Origin: JBPOFY01 sp051252415
GTDB taxonomy: Bacteria; Verrucomicrobiota; Verrucomicrobiia; Opitutales; Coraliomargaritaceae
NCBI GenBank assembly: GCA_051252415.1
Contig: JBPOGA010000012.1
Coordinates: 1-64,000, forward strand
Direction of reading: 5' to 3'
Length of the DNA: 64,000 nt
Position numbers and translations under genes: made by a program. Below, in pieces: positions 43,951 through 53,243 of this stretch (position 1 is its first letter; each line of letters opens with the position of its first letter). The notes beneath the pieces are model-generated. The model did not search any database and was not told the origin of the DNA. It saw nothing but the letters and a program-made list of their open reading frames with translations.

Positions 43951-45000
43951 TTATGGATTCGTCTGCTGCGGTCGCGTCACCGTGTGAACTGGCGTGATCT
44001 CAATTTTCGATTTTTCGTATACGCCTAAACCTAAGCTCGCTGCAAAGGGCAACTGCCTAGGCACAGGATAAATTTCCGGAAAACCTTCCAACAAACGCCA
44101 CGCATTGAAACGATCCAACAGTAAGCGATCGATAGCTACCGGATCACTACTCATCCACAACTTCGGCTCTGAACGCGAATACAAGGAATTAAAAAACGGC
44201 CCTGCAATGAATTGGTAGCGCTCCAAAGAAACAAAATTTAAAATCATACGCTCCTGAAGTTCTGGAATCGCCGCGATCTCGGCAACGGCTGCAGATGCTG
44301 TCGCTTGGTTCACCAAAAAACGCTGACTATTACTCACATTCCATAGCGTGGCATTCGCTAATGCGCCATCGATTCCCAAGGCAGGATCATCAATGCCAAC
44401 CGCGCAATTAACCCAAAAATCGACATCGAAAAGTAATGGCTGCGGCAGAAAACTCTTTCGCGCCTCGTCGCCCTCTTCAAGCGATTGATTGCGGCTGAAC
44501 GAACCAAATACCTTCGGCTCCTGTTGTAGCGTAGGCGGCAAAGGACTGTCATAGAACCAGTCAGTATCGTAGTAATTGCCACTATTCAGCGCGATCACTG
44601 GGCAACCATCAAATACGGCTACGGATTCACTCAACGACGGCATGATACCTGCCTGCCGCAATTGGTGCCCTGAATAATCTACGATGAGAATGCGATCCCT
44701 AGAGAAACCTCTAAACTCAAATGCCTCAATCAATGCTCGTAGCAACTGGTTTGGCGGGCTAATGCCTCGACCACCACGCGTATTGACCTTGATGCCGACC
44801 TTACCTCGCTCTTGAGGACTCAGCGAAACGCCCATCTTCCTTTCATAGTTAGCGAGCAAGGCTTCGACCTCAGCATAATAAAGAGCGCCTTCGGCAATTT
44901 CCGCCTCCCAAACAAGACCCAACGGCGCACGCGGCAACAAATCTGCCGACGACGATACGTTAAAGCCCAGCAAAAGCCCTAAAATCAGTATGAAACGCAC
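43951..45000 (-). CDS. Secreted DUF362-type protein
   Basis: The product from the chosen GTG at 45000 has 349 residues and begins with a clean signal peptide (VRFILILGLLLGFNVSSSA). The mature part contains AEVEALLANYERKMG, VGIKVNTRGGRGISPP, FWVNCAVGIDDPALG and MSSDPVAIDRLLLDRF-like sequence, which recalls DUF362 proteins. Unlike many DUF362 proteins it has no ferredoxin-type cysteine cluster. The open frame runs up to 45366 but would overlap the divergent TPR gene. Function is unknown. Confidence 0.7.
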   Translation of the reverse strand: MRFILILGLLLGFNVSSSADLLPRAPLGLVWEAEIAEGALYYAEVEALLANYERKMGVSLSPQERGKVGIKVNTRGGRGISPPNQLLRALIEAFEFRGFSRDRILIVDYSGHQLRQAGIMPSLSESVAVFDGCPVIALNSGNYYDTDWFYDSPLPPTLQQEPKVFGSFSRNQSLEEGDEARKSFLPQPLLFDVDFWVNCAVGIDDPALGIDGALANATLWNVSNSQRFLVNQATASAAVAEIAAIPELQERMILNFVSLERYQFIAGPFFNSLYSRSEPKLWMSSDPVAIDRLLLDRFNAWRLLEGFPEIYPVPRQLPFAASLGLGVYEKSKIEITPVHTVTRPQQTNP

Positions 45001-45118
45001 CCATGCGTGCGCTAGCCTCCCCCTATCAACTTGACACGTATACACGGGATACGAAAGTGGAACCAACACAGTTTTCGTCAATCGAAACCGATAAACACTT
45101 CGTTCCAATTTCTGGTAT

Positions 45119-46774
45119 ATGCTAAAAGCAAAATATAAACACCTTCTCTTCATTCTGACGTCTTTGACTCTACTTGGCATGATTGGTTGCAGTGGACCAG
45201 AGGAAAAGAAAAACGTGCTAATAAATGACGCGGCCGAACTCCGGGCAAGTGGCCAAAACGAAGACGCCCTAGCAATCCTAGAGGAACTCGCGACTGAATT
45301 CCCAAATGATCCCGAAATCTTACGACAAATTGGGCACATATTTGATGAACAAGGCGACGCGACCATGGCTGCGTTCTTCCTCGAGCAAGCACACCAGCTA
45401 AACCCTGACGATGTTGAATTACTCTACCAAACCTACCTAGCCCTCGAAGCTGCCGATCAACCCGCAAATGGGCTCCTCGAGCAATTATCAACCAAAGCGC
45501 CTGAAGCAATGTCTCCAGACCTCTGGATTCGCCTAGGAGAATCTCGGGCCACAGAAAACCGCACCCAACCCGCCCTCGATGCTTACTTAAAAGGAGTCAA
45601 CCCCGAGGAGAAGAAGCCTTCTGCCGAAACTGCCAATGCGATTGGGCAGCTGTTCATACAAGTAGACAATCTCGCACAAGCTGAGCGTTGGTTCAAAATA
45701 GCCGCAGATAACGATAGCCCAGATGCACTCACGGCACTCTTTGGGCTACTCGAAATCAAACTACGCCAAGAAGATTGGGAAGCCTCCGAAGCGATCATCG
45801 CGCGTTTGGACACGCAGTTTCCTGGTGCCATTGATGCCAGTGAATGGGCCACCGCTAGAGCCGAGCTTGATGGTTGGCGCACCGCCCAAAAAACAATGCG
45901 TGAAGAAATTGCCCTAGAAGAAGCCACCAAGAAAGAAGCTGCTAAAGTATCTAATACAGCGAGTGCAGTCGTCACAACTAAGGACAAAGACGACGAAACC
46001 ACAGAAGCCAAATCAGGTAAGGCTCAAGTCGTCGCTGACCTAGAAGCTGCAGAGTCACTCGCAAATACACCTGCCGTCGAAGCCGAAAACACGGAAGCCG
46101 ATGGTAGCGACAAAACGATCACTTACGATCCTAGCATCACGATCGAACCAGCCGAGCCAGACATCACTTTTGAGGTCACCTTCGACGAACAAGGCAATAG
46201 CATCCCAACCACTTATACAGTGGAAAATACAGCTAACGTCGAACTGGTCGAAACCACCCTCTCAGAAACCATTGAATCGACCAACGTGGATCCAATACGC
46301 CCAGCTGCCGCACCGCGCTCGGTGGATGAACTCATCGACGAAGCCAACGCCGCAACCCTCGACAAGAACTACCGCCTTGCCATTTCCAATTATTGGCAGG
46401 CACTCGGCACCGCAAACGACCGCCACGACATCTGGAATATGCTTTCGCAAGTCTACCTCATTGATGGCCAACATAAAAACGCGGAAACCACTGCACTTGA
46501 ATCCATCCGTTTATCACCACGTGAAATCAATTACACCTTGGACTACTTGCGTGTTGCACAACGCTCTAAGACACCACGCGAGTTCCTCGCTGAATTAGAG
46601 ACTGCTTACGACCGCTTTCCGCAAAGCCCAGAAGTGACACTATCTTTAGCCCGCGGCTACGAACGCATCGCCAAGAACAACCTTTCAGCGAGCACACTTT
46701 ATCAACGCTTCATCGATCTAGCACCAAGCCATCCACTCCGCCCCGAGGCGGAAGCGGCAATTAATCGATTATAA
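45119..46774 (+). CDS. TPR-repeat lipoprotein
   Basis: The 551-residue product has a lipoprotein signal peptide (MLKAKYKHLLFILTSLTLLG and then MIGC, Cys24). TPR-like helical repeats follow at about 28-250 (for example GQNEDALAILEELATEFPNDPEIL), then a disordered acidic linker at about 255-400 rich in Glu/Thr/Ala, and further TPRs to the end. It should be anchored to a membrane on the periplasmic side and act in protein interactions. It is divergent from the DUF362 gene and 60 nt upstream of dnaG. No enzyme domain is visible. Confidence 0.8.
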   Translation: MLKAKYKHLLFILTSLTLLGMIGCSGPEEKKNVLINDAAELRASGQNEDALAILEELATEFPNDPEILRQIGHIFDEQGDATMAAFFLEQAHQLNPDDVELLYQTYLALEAADQPANGLLEQLSTKAPEAMSPDLWIRLGESRATENRTQPALDAYLKGVNPEEKKPSAETANAIGQLFIQVDNLAQAERWFKIAADNDSPDALTALFGLLEIKLRQEDWEASEAIIARLDTQFPGAIDASEWATARAELDGWRTAQKTMREEIALEEATKKEAAKVSNTASAVVTTKDKDDETTEAKSGKAQVVADLEAAESLANTPAVEAENTEADGSDKTITYDPSITIEPAEPDITFEVTFDEQGNSIPTTYTVENTANVELVETTLSETIESTNVDPIRPAAAPRSVDELIDEANAATLDKNYRLAISNYWQALGTANDRHDIWNMLSQVYLIDGQHKNAETTALESIRLSPREINYTLDYLRVAQRSKTPREFLAELETAYDRFPQSPEVTLSLARGYERIAKNNLSASTLYQRFIDLAPSHPLRPEAEAAINRL

Positions 46775-46834
46775 GTGTTCTATTGATCCGATTGACATAT
46801 CGGATTATCGACGCCCATTTAGCGTTACTCACAC

Positions 46835-48664
46835 GTGCCCAGAATTGCTCAGAGATCCATCGAATCGCTCAAACATCAAGTAAACCTTGTTGATGTGGTC
46901 TCACCCTACGTGCAATTGAAGCGCGCAGGTAAATCTTGGAAAGGCCTGAGCCCATTCACACAAGAAAAGACGCCCTCCTTCTACGTCCACCCAGATAGAG
47001 GCTTTTATAAATGCTTCAGCTCCGGCGAAGGTGGCGACGTCTTCACCTTCGTGATGAAGCAGGAAAATCTTGAATTCTTCGAGGCTGTTGAATTCATCGC
47101 CAAGAAGTTTAATATCAATCTCGAATACGAAGAAGGCGGCCCCTCACGCGAAGAAGTATCCCTGCGCAAGCAGATTTACGAACTCCATGAACTCGCCACC
47201 TACTATTATCATCAGTGCTTCCTAAAGAGTGAAGAAGCCGCTCCCGTTCGAGAGTATTGGCAGGAGCAACGTGGCTTCAGCATGGAAACTGCAGATGAAG
47301 TCAAAATCGGCTACGCCCCCGCATCGCGCAACGCGTTTGCACTTTATTGCCGCGATAAAAAGATTTCACCCGCAGCTATGCACCAGTCAGGTCTCTTTTT
47401 TGCACGCGACCACGAGCAGAACCACGAAAATTTCAAATCGCGTTTTCGTGGCCGTCTCATGATCCCGATTCGAGACGTGCAAGGCCGTGTTGTCGCTTTC
47501 ACCGCTAGGCAACTACCGCAAACACCCGCCGACGACCCCGCCCGCGAAGCAAAATACGTCAACTCTCCCGAAACATCTATTTTCCATAAAGGCCGTATTC
47601 TCTTCGGGATGGATCACGCCCGCACACATATTAAAGATAAAGAAGGCTTCTTACTCGTAGAAGGTCAGCTCGACGCCATTCGCTGTTGGTCCGTGGGTCT
47701 GCACACAGCGGTTGCGCCGCAAGGCACAGCACTCACCGAAGATCAAGTCCACCTGCTCCGCCGTTACGATCCTGCCTATGTTGAATGTCTCCTCGACGGA
47801 GATTCTGCAGGCCGCAAGGCTGCGGTAAAATACATTCCACTCGCCTTCAAAGCCGGTCTGGAATTCAGCTTCTTACTACTACCCGAGAAAGCGGACCCCG
47901 ACGATTTGTTACGTGAGCACGGAGCCGACGCACTCAATCCACTCCGAGAACAGGCCAAAAGCGGCATCGAACTTGCGGTGCGCGACAGCCTTCCTGAAGA
48001 CCGCACCCCCACGACTCGCGACAAGACCACAGCTCTACGCAGTGTTTTCGACTTGCTTCAACACGTGCCCTCGGAAGTCGCACGCGAAGACTACATTCAG
48101 ATCGCATCACGCCTCCTCAATGTCGATCCGGTAGCCGCCCTACGCGATTTCCAGAAAGCCCCCAAGCCGGCACAATACAACACGAGCGCAAGTCAAACAC
48201 CACCAACACCTAAGCCTGTTCGAGACCCGCTATTGACACAGGCCACATGGGAACTACTTTGGCTCGTTTCACATTATCCGGAATACGGCAACAAACTCTC
48301 AGAAATTATTGATTACGAATGGATTAATACAACTTCAGCGGCAGGCAGATTACTTGATCGCATACTCGCCGAGCTAAAAGAAGGCTTGATTGAAGACGCC
48401 ACACAGACCGAAAATCTAGTAGAATCCGTTGAAGACCGCAAACTACTTGCCGAAATCAACCTTAAAGACCTCGAAATCGAAAACCCTAAAGCGCACATTG
48501 AAGCCTGCCTCCAAACCCTTTATAAGAATTTTTTAAACGCCCGCAAAAAAGACCTCGAACAACGCATCGTAAACGCTGACTCTTCAGAAGAGCAGCTTCG
48601 ACTTATGCAAGAAGTCAGCAAAATTCGCAAAACACACTCTAAACCACTTCAGCTAGATCTCTAG
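46835..48664 (+). CDS. dnaG: DNA primase with degenerate zinc site
   Basis: The 609-residue primase makes RNA primers for replication. The N-terminal domain keeps the family context (AGKSWKGLSPFTQEKTPSF), but the usual four zinc ligands are mostly lost: Ser39 and Thr42 stand where Cys and His are expected, Cys60 remains and Ser63 replaces the last Cys. The TOPRIM core is intact: EGQLDAIRCW near 272 and LDGDSAGRKA near 320. A C-terminal helical region of normal size follows. The start is GTG at 46835. rpoD follows after 22 nt, so dnaG-rpoD form a macromolecular-synthesis pair. Confidence 0.95.
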   Translation: MPRIAQRSIESLKHQVNLVDVVSPYVQLKRAGKSWKGLSPFTQEKTPSFYVHPDRGFYKCFSSGEGGDVFTFVMKQENLEFFEAVEFIAKKFNINLEYEEGGPSREEVSLRKQIYELHELATYYYHQCFLKSEEAAPVREYWQEQRGFSMETADEVKIGYAPASRNAFALYCRDKKISPAAMHQSGLFFARDHEQNHENFKSRFRGRLMIPIRDVQGRVVAFTARQLPQTPADDPAREAKYVNSPETSIFHKGRILFGMDHARTHIKDKEGFLLVEGQLDAIRCWSVGLHTAVAPQGTALTEDQVHLLRRYDPAYVECLLDGDSAGRKAAVKYIPLAFKAGLEFSFLLLPEKADPDDLLREHGADALNPLREQAKSGIELAVRDSLPEDRTPTTRDKTTALRSVFDLLQHVPSEVAREDYIQIASRLLNVDPVAALRDFQKAPKPAQYNTSASQTPPTPKPVRDPLLTQATWELLWLVSHYPEYGNKLSEIIDYEWINTTSAAGRLLDRILAELKEGLIEDATQTENLVESVEDRKLLAEINLKDLEIENPKAHIEACLQTLYKNFLNARKKDLEQRIVNADSSEEQLRLMQEVSKIRKTHSKPLQLDL

Positions 48665-48686
48665 CAAGCACTCTTAAAATTATATT

Positions 48687-50738
48687 ATGTCAGCCGCGAA
48701 AAAGAAAACTGCTAAAAAGACAGTCAAAAAAGCTACTAAAAAAGTAGCTAAAAAGGCACCTGCAAAAACAGTCGCTAAGAAGAAGGCTCCGGCCAAAAAG
48801 GTAGCTAAGAAGAAAGCACCAGCCAAAAAAGTAGCCAAGAAGGCGCCAGCCCAAAAGAAGGCTTCCGCTACAAAGGCTGCACCTGCAAAGAAGAAGGTAG
48901 TTACAAAAAAAGCAGCCAAAAAGAAAGCTGCCCCTAAGAAAGTCGCTGCTCCAAAAAAGGCTGCAGCAAAGAAAACCACTAAAGCTGAAGTAGAAGCAGC
49001 AGTAGAAGAAGCTGCAGCAAAACTACCGAAGAAGCGTAAACTTTCCGCAAAAGCGCAGGAAAAACTCAATGAGCGTATCCGCACATTGATTCGCCTCTCC
49101 AAGGAGCAAGGCTTCCTGACTTACAAGGACATCAACAAAGCCCTCCCCGATAGCGTCAACAATCCTGACGAAATCGAAAACGTCATTTCCATTCTTCAAA
49201 ACCTCGAGGTCGAGATCCTCGACGACAACGAAGTCGAAGCCTTCAAGGCGCGCATCGAAGAAACAGAAGAAAAAGAAGTTCGCACCTCCCAAAACGACAT
49301 CCTCGACGATCCCGTCCGGATGTATCTAAAGCAAATGGGGCAAGTGCCTCTCCTCACTCGTGAGGAGGAAGTCGCGATTTCCAAGCGTATCGAGAAGGCC
49401 GAGCTAAAAGCACAAGACGCTCTCTTCTCAACTTCACTCACTCTTGAGTTTCAAAACAATGTCGTCACCAAGCTCCTCAATCGCGAAGAGCGTTTCGACC
49501 GCGTAGTGCTTGATAAGAAAATCGAAAGCCGCGAAATTTACTTCAACAGCCTACCTAAACTGCTCGAACAAGCGCACAAACTAGGCGAGCGCATCTACGC
49601 AGCATGGGATAGCCACGTGAATGCGATAGAGGAAGGCAACGAGCCTAATGCTAAACGTTCACGCACACGCATGATCAAGTATGAGACTGAGCTACGACTC
49701 GTGCTCCGTAAATACTGCCTAAAGCTTAAGGTGTTCGAAGAGTTTCTTAACGACCTCACACCGGTTTACCGCGAAATCACTAGCCTCTACGAAGACCTAG
49801 AAGCTGCTAAACTTGTATCGACCCGCAGTAAGACTAAGGTGGATGCGAAAGCGATCGACAAGCGCCTCGAAGAACTCAAAGCAGAATTTAAAATCGATGC
49901 GCGCGAATTCATGGAAATCATCCGTGAGGTTCGCCTTGGTATGCGCCAGGCACATAAGGCGAAGACTGAAATGGTTGAAGCCAATTTGCGTCTCGTGATT
50001 TCGATTGCGAAGAAATACACAAACCGCGGCCTCTCCTTCCTCGACCTCATTCAAGAAGGTAACATGGGCCTCATGAAAGCAGTAGAGAAATTCGAATACC
50101 GTCGCGGTTATAAATTCTCCACATACGCAACATGGTGGATTCGCCAAGCGATCACCCGCTCGATTGCCGACCAAGCCCGCACGATTCGTATTCCAGTCCA
50201 CATGATTGAGACTTTGAACAAGGTCATGCAGGTACAGAAGCAACTTCTACAAGAGCTTGGCCATGAGCCAACAGCTGAAGAAGTCGCTGACGAAATGAAT
50301 CTTCCCATCGAGCGCGTTCAGTCCATCATGAAGATGGCACAGCAACCGATCTCCTTGCAAAGCCCTGTCGGTGATTCCGATGACACCAACTTTGGTGACT
50401 TCATTGAAGATAAAGGTGCGGAAAATCCTTACGACATGACCGCTTATAGCCTCTTGCGTGAAAAGATTACCGACGTCCTCGATTCTTTGACTGAGCGTGA
50501 ACGCCGTGTCCTTTCTCTACGCTTCGGCCTAGCAGATGGTTACTCTCGCACACTCGAAGAAGTTGGCCGTCAATTTAAGGTGACTCGTGAGCGTATTCGT
50601 CAAATTGAAGCGAAAGCACTCCGTAAAATGCGTCACCCAACACGTATTCGTCAGCTTCATGGTTTCTTCGAAGGCGACATCAATCTCGAAAAGCCTGGTA
50701 TGGACAGCATCAAACGCGAAAACGCGAAACACAAATAG
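48687..50738 (+). CDS. rpoD: Primary sigma factor with K/A-rich N-terminal extension
   Basis: The 683-residue sigma-70 factor has a region 1.1-like part (about 118-178), region 1.2 (DPVRMYLKQMGQVPLLTREEE near 209-230), region 2 (LRLVISIAKKYTNRGLSFLDLIQEGN and the -10 binding YRRGYKFSTYATWWIRQAI near 470), region 3 and region 4.2 at the end (LEEVGRQFKVTRERIRQIEAKAL). Preceding all this are about 105 residues made of Lys, Ala, Pro, Val and Thr in repeated AKK/APAKK units, resembling a histone H1 tail. It would be strongly positive and disordered. The start ATG at 48687 is the only reasonable one. Confidence 0.96.
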   Translation: MSAAKKKTAKKTVKKATKKVAKKAPAKTVAKKKAPAKKVAKKKAPAKKVAKKAPAQKKASATKAAPAKKKVVTKKAAKKKAAPKKVAAPKKAAAKKTTKAEVEAAVEEAAAKLPKKRKLSAKAQEKLNERIRTLIRLSKEQGFLTYKDINKALPDSVNNPDEIENVISILQNLEVEILDDNEVEAFKARIEETEEKEVRTSQNDILDDPVRMYLKQMGQVPLLTREEEVAISKRIEKAELKAQDALFSTSLTLEFQNNVVTKLLNREERFDRVVLDKKIESREIYFNSLPKLLEQAHKLGERIYAAWDSHVNAIEEGNEPNAKRSRTRMIKYETELRLVLRKYCLKLKVFEEFLNDLTPVYREITSLYEDLEAAKLVSTRSKTKVDAKAIDKRLEELKAEFKIDAREFMEIIREVRLGMRQAHKAKTEMVEANLRLVISIAKKYTNRGLSFLDLIQEGNMGLMKAVEKFEYRRGYKFSTYATWWIRQAITRSIADQARTIRIPVHMIETLNKVMQVQKQLLQELGHEPTAEEVADEMNLPIERVQSIMKMAQQPISLQSPVGDSDDTNFGDFIEDKGAENPYDMTAYSLLREKITDVLDSLTERERRVLSLRFGLADGYSRTLEEVGRQFKVTRERIRQIEAKALRKMRHPTRIRQLHGFFEGDINLEKPGMDSIKRENAKHK

Positions 50739-50776
50739 TGGAACGAATCCATATAGAATCCCACTAAAGCACTTAT

Positions 50777-51196
50777 ATGCGCATCATCCATACAACTTCC
50801 CTACTACTTATTTCGGGCATGGCCCTATTACTCACCAGTTGCAGTAGCAACAGCGGTGTAAGAGTCACTCAAGGCAGTGAACAAATAAGTGCACCAACGC
50901 CGGGCACGATTGTCGCGTCGAGCTCCTCCACAGTCGTTCACGTCGATCTCTTTGAGCGGGTTGCTACGATTCGGAATGGGCATGGTCTCCCAGATGATTT
51001 TCTCATCGCAAAAAATCGTCGAGGCAAACAAACTGGGATCCTAAAAGCACGACCTTCACGCGCTGAAGGAGGACTACGCACTGCAGACATTCTAGAGGGT
51101 GAGCCAGGTATTAACAATATAATCACTCCAGCAAGTGCATCCGAAAGCGCCCGCCTCTCCAAAATATATCGTGACGCAGATAGTGAAACAGAGTAA
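50777..51196 (+). CDS. Small putative lipoprotein (139 residues)
   Basis: The product has an N-terminal signal peptide with a good lipobox (LLLTSC, Cys22), then a 115-residue hydrophilic part with FERVATIRNGHGLPDDFLIAK and RGKQTGILKARPS sequence. No family is recognised. It is located 38 nt after rpoD and 45 nt before tatA and is on the same strand. The middle contains a beta-rich stretch about VHVDLFERVATI. Confidence 0.7.
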   Translation: MRIIHTTSLLLISGMALLLTSCSSNSGVRVTQGSEQISAPTPGTIVASSSSTVVHVDLFERVATIRNGHGLPDDFLIAKNRRGKQTGILKARPSRAEGGLRTADILEGEPGINNIITPASASESARLSKIYRDADSETE

Positions 51197-51241
51197 TCTA
51201 GCGGCATAAATCAATTCAACGCATCACTTAATAGTTAAGCC

Positions 51242-51538
51242 ATGAACACACTCGCCTTTCTTCAAAATCTCAGCAGTTGGGAAATTATTCTCATTTTCCT
51301 CGTCGTTTTACTTTTCTTCGGAGCAAAACGCTTGCCTGAACTCTTTCGTTCTCTCGGCAAATCTGTCAAAGAGTTTAAGAGTGCGACATCAGGCATCGAA
51401 GAAGATATTCGCAATGCAATGGAAGCTGAAGAGCCTGCAAAAAAGCCAACTCCTGCAGCCCATACTCAAGCCGAAGCGACTCCAGCACCAACAGTGACTG
51501 AAGTCAAAGAAGACGCTGCCGAGAAGGATAAAGCGTAA
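51242..51538 (+). CDS. tatA: Sec-independent protein translocase TatA/TatE
   Basis: The 98-residue product has one short membrane helix (about 13-28), the hinge FFGAKRLPELFRSLGKS with the conserved FG and LP positions, and an amphipathic helix (about 31-50). An Ala/Pro/Glu/Lys tail follows. That is the TatA family, whose oligomers form the twin-arginine export path. tatB and tatC are not seen nearby. The charged tail is longer than the minimal family members. Confidence 0.9.
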   Translation: MNTLAFLQNLSSWEIILIFLVVLLFFGAKRLPELFRSLGKSVKEFKSATSGIEEDIRNAMEAEEPAKKPTPAAHTQAEATPAPTVTEVKEDAAEKDKA

Positions 51539-51581
51539 AACGTCTTCGAGGGGACTGTAGGCAACCCGACGACTCTACGCC

Positions 51582-52244
51582 ATGAGCGCTCCTAAAACTC
51601 TTCCACTCCCTAGCGCTGTGCTTTGGGATATGGATGGCACATTGATTGACCAAACTGCCTCGATCGTTGGCTGCTATGCCGAAGTCGTTGCAAGCATGGG
51701 CTACCCTATACCCGACGCTGATGTTATTCGTCGCAGCCTAGGAGGGCCGATGGCATCTACCATGTCACTCTTCATTAAAGAGTCTGAACTTGATGAGGCC
51801 TCTAAACGCTTTCGCGCTCGATTTCCTGAAATGATGTTTGAAGGCATGATCATTTGTGAAGGCGGCCAGAGCCTAATCGACGCTTTTGCCGAAAAAGGCA
51901 TCCCCCAAGCCATCTTCACCAACAAACATGGTGACACTGCACGCCAATTGAGTGCCCATGTAAGGTTCGATCAAAAAATCTCTGTTTGTATCGGTAACAC
52001 CGATACCGAGTGGCATAAGCCACAAGCAAAGCTCACACAATACGTGTTGAATCAAATCAACGCATCCGCAGAAAATGCATGCATGATTGGTGATTCTCCG
52101 ACTGACATCGAAACGGCACATAACGCGGGTCTCGTTTGCTATTGCGTCTCGACGGGCGCACACAGCGTCACCGAGCTAAAGGATGCTGGTGCCGAGGCAG
52201 CCTTTGAAAGTCTCATCGAACTCAAAGCTGCGTTCGCAATCTAA
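51582..52244 (+). CDS. HAD superfamily phosphatase (phosphoglycolate phosphatase-like)
   Basis: The 220-residue protein has HAD motif I DMDGTLID (nucleophile Asp16), motif II IFTNKHG near 112 and motif III with MIGDSPTDIETAHNAG near 167-182. The helical cap inserted between motifs I and II makes it C1-type, as in phosphoglycolate phosphatase and related hydrolases. The substrate is not determined. It follows tatA by 43 nt. Confidence 0.88.
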   Translation: MSAPKTLPLPSAVLWDMDGTLIDQTASIVGCYAEVVASMGYPIPDADVIRRSLGGPMASTMSLFIKESELDEASKRFRARFPEMMFEGMIICEGGQSLIDAFAEKGIPQAIFTNKHGDTARQLSAHVRFDQKISVCIGNTDTEWHKPQAKLTQYVLNQINASAENACMIGDSPTDIETAHNAGLVCYCVSTGAHSVTELKDAGAEAAFESLIELKAAFAI

Positions 52245-52361
52245 ACTGAGAGCATCAGCTAGGGTGTTTCAGTCAAATCGATAAACCCTCTCCTACATAG
52301 CCTGCCAATTAACGGCTAAAATTTTGTTCGCAGCCACTGGAATATCTACCACCCTGCTGTT

Positions 52362-53243
52362 ATGAAAAGCATGACAGGATATGGATCGGGTTCCGCCGAC
52401 GCCGCAGAACACAATCTACAAGTCGAAGTGGAAATCACTTCAGTGAATCGTAAGACACTCGATGCCTTTGTATCAGGGCCTCGCGAATGGAGCGGTCTCG
52501 ATCAAAAATGCACGGAGTGGCTCAAAGGCAGCTTTTCGCGCGGTCGTGTGAACGTGCAGATTAAAGTCACTTCTTCCGAAGGCACACAATATGGCCTGAC
52601 ATGGGATGCCAAAGCCATGGATGAAACGCTCGAACGTTTAAAAGGCTTTGCAGAGAGTCGCGGCCTCACCTTCGCGCCTGATGCGAGCGTGCTAGTCGAC
52701 TTAGCAAAATCCTTAAAGGACAGCTCTGGGCTCCCTGATTGGACCGAAATAGAAGCATCCATCAAAAAGGCATTCACCAAAGCACTCACTGACATCGACT
52801 CGATGCGTAAGTCAGAAGGTGATTCCCTTAAACAAGACTTACTCGAACGTATCGACCTACTCGATCAGCTCCGCGCTGAGATAGAGACACATGCAGCAAA
52901 TGCTGTCGGAAAGCACAAAGATGCCCTCCTCGATCGTCTCAAGCAACTCGACCTAGAACTGGACACCAGTGACGAGCGCGTGCTGAAGGAACTCGCGATT
53001 TTCGCTGATCGCTGCGATGTCAGCGAAGAGATCACACGCCTCAACAGTCATTTCGAGCAATTTCGAGAATTCCTCAATGCCGACGAAGCCACAGGTCGCA
53101 AAATGGATTTCCTATGCCAAGAGATTCACCGTGAATTCAACACTACTGGCAGTAAATCCAGCCAGATTGAAATCACACGTGCCGTGATCGAAGGTAAAAA
53201 CACCTTAGAGCGAATTCGCGAGCAAGTGCAGAACGTAGAGTAG
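52362..53243 (+). CDS. YicC family protein (putative endoribonuclease)
   Basis: The 293-residue product starts MKSMTGYGSGSA, the invariant opening of YicC proteins, and ends with the DUF1732 block SEEITRLNSHFEQFREFL near 229-246 and MDFLCQEIHREFNTTGSKS near 255-273. E. coli YicC has been described as an endoribonuclease. Length is normal. The 118-nt gap before it has no clear regulatory structure. Its usual neighbour gmk is not present; a repeat-rich gap follows. Confidence 0.93.
   Translation: MKSMTGYGSGSADAAEHNLQVEVEITSVNRKTLDAFVSGPREWSGLDQKCTEWLKGSFSRGRVNVQIKVTSSEGTQYGLTWDAKAMDETLERLKGFAESRGLTFAPDASVLVDLAKSLKDSSGLPDWTEIEASIKKAFTKALTDIDSMRKSEGDSLKQDLLERIDLLDQLRAEIETHAANAVGKHKDALLDRLKQLDLELDTSDERVLKELAIFADRCDVSEEITRLNSHFEQFREFLNADEATGRKMDFLCQEIHREFNTTGSKSSQIEITRAVIEGKNTLERIREQVQNVE

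Noticed and set aside
45001..45366. N-terminal extension of the DUF362-type gene
   Set aside because: It would overlap the divergent TPR lipoprotein gene, while GTG at 45000 starts a clean signal peptide.
48680..49102. 140-codon Ala/Phe-rich frame on the - strand
   Set aside because: Antisense shadow of the Lys/Ala repeats in rpoD; hydrophobicity is a by-product of AAG/GCT repeats read backwards.
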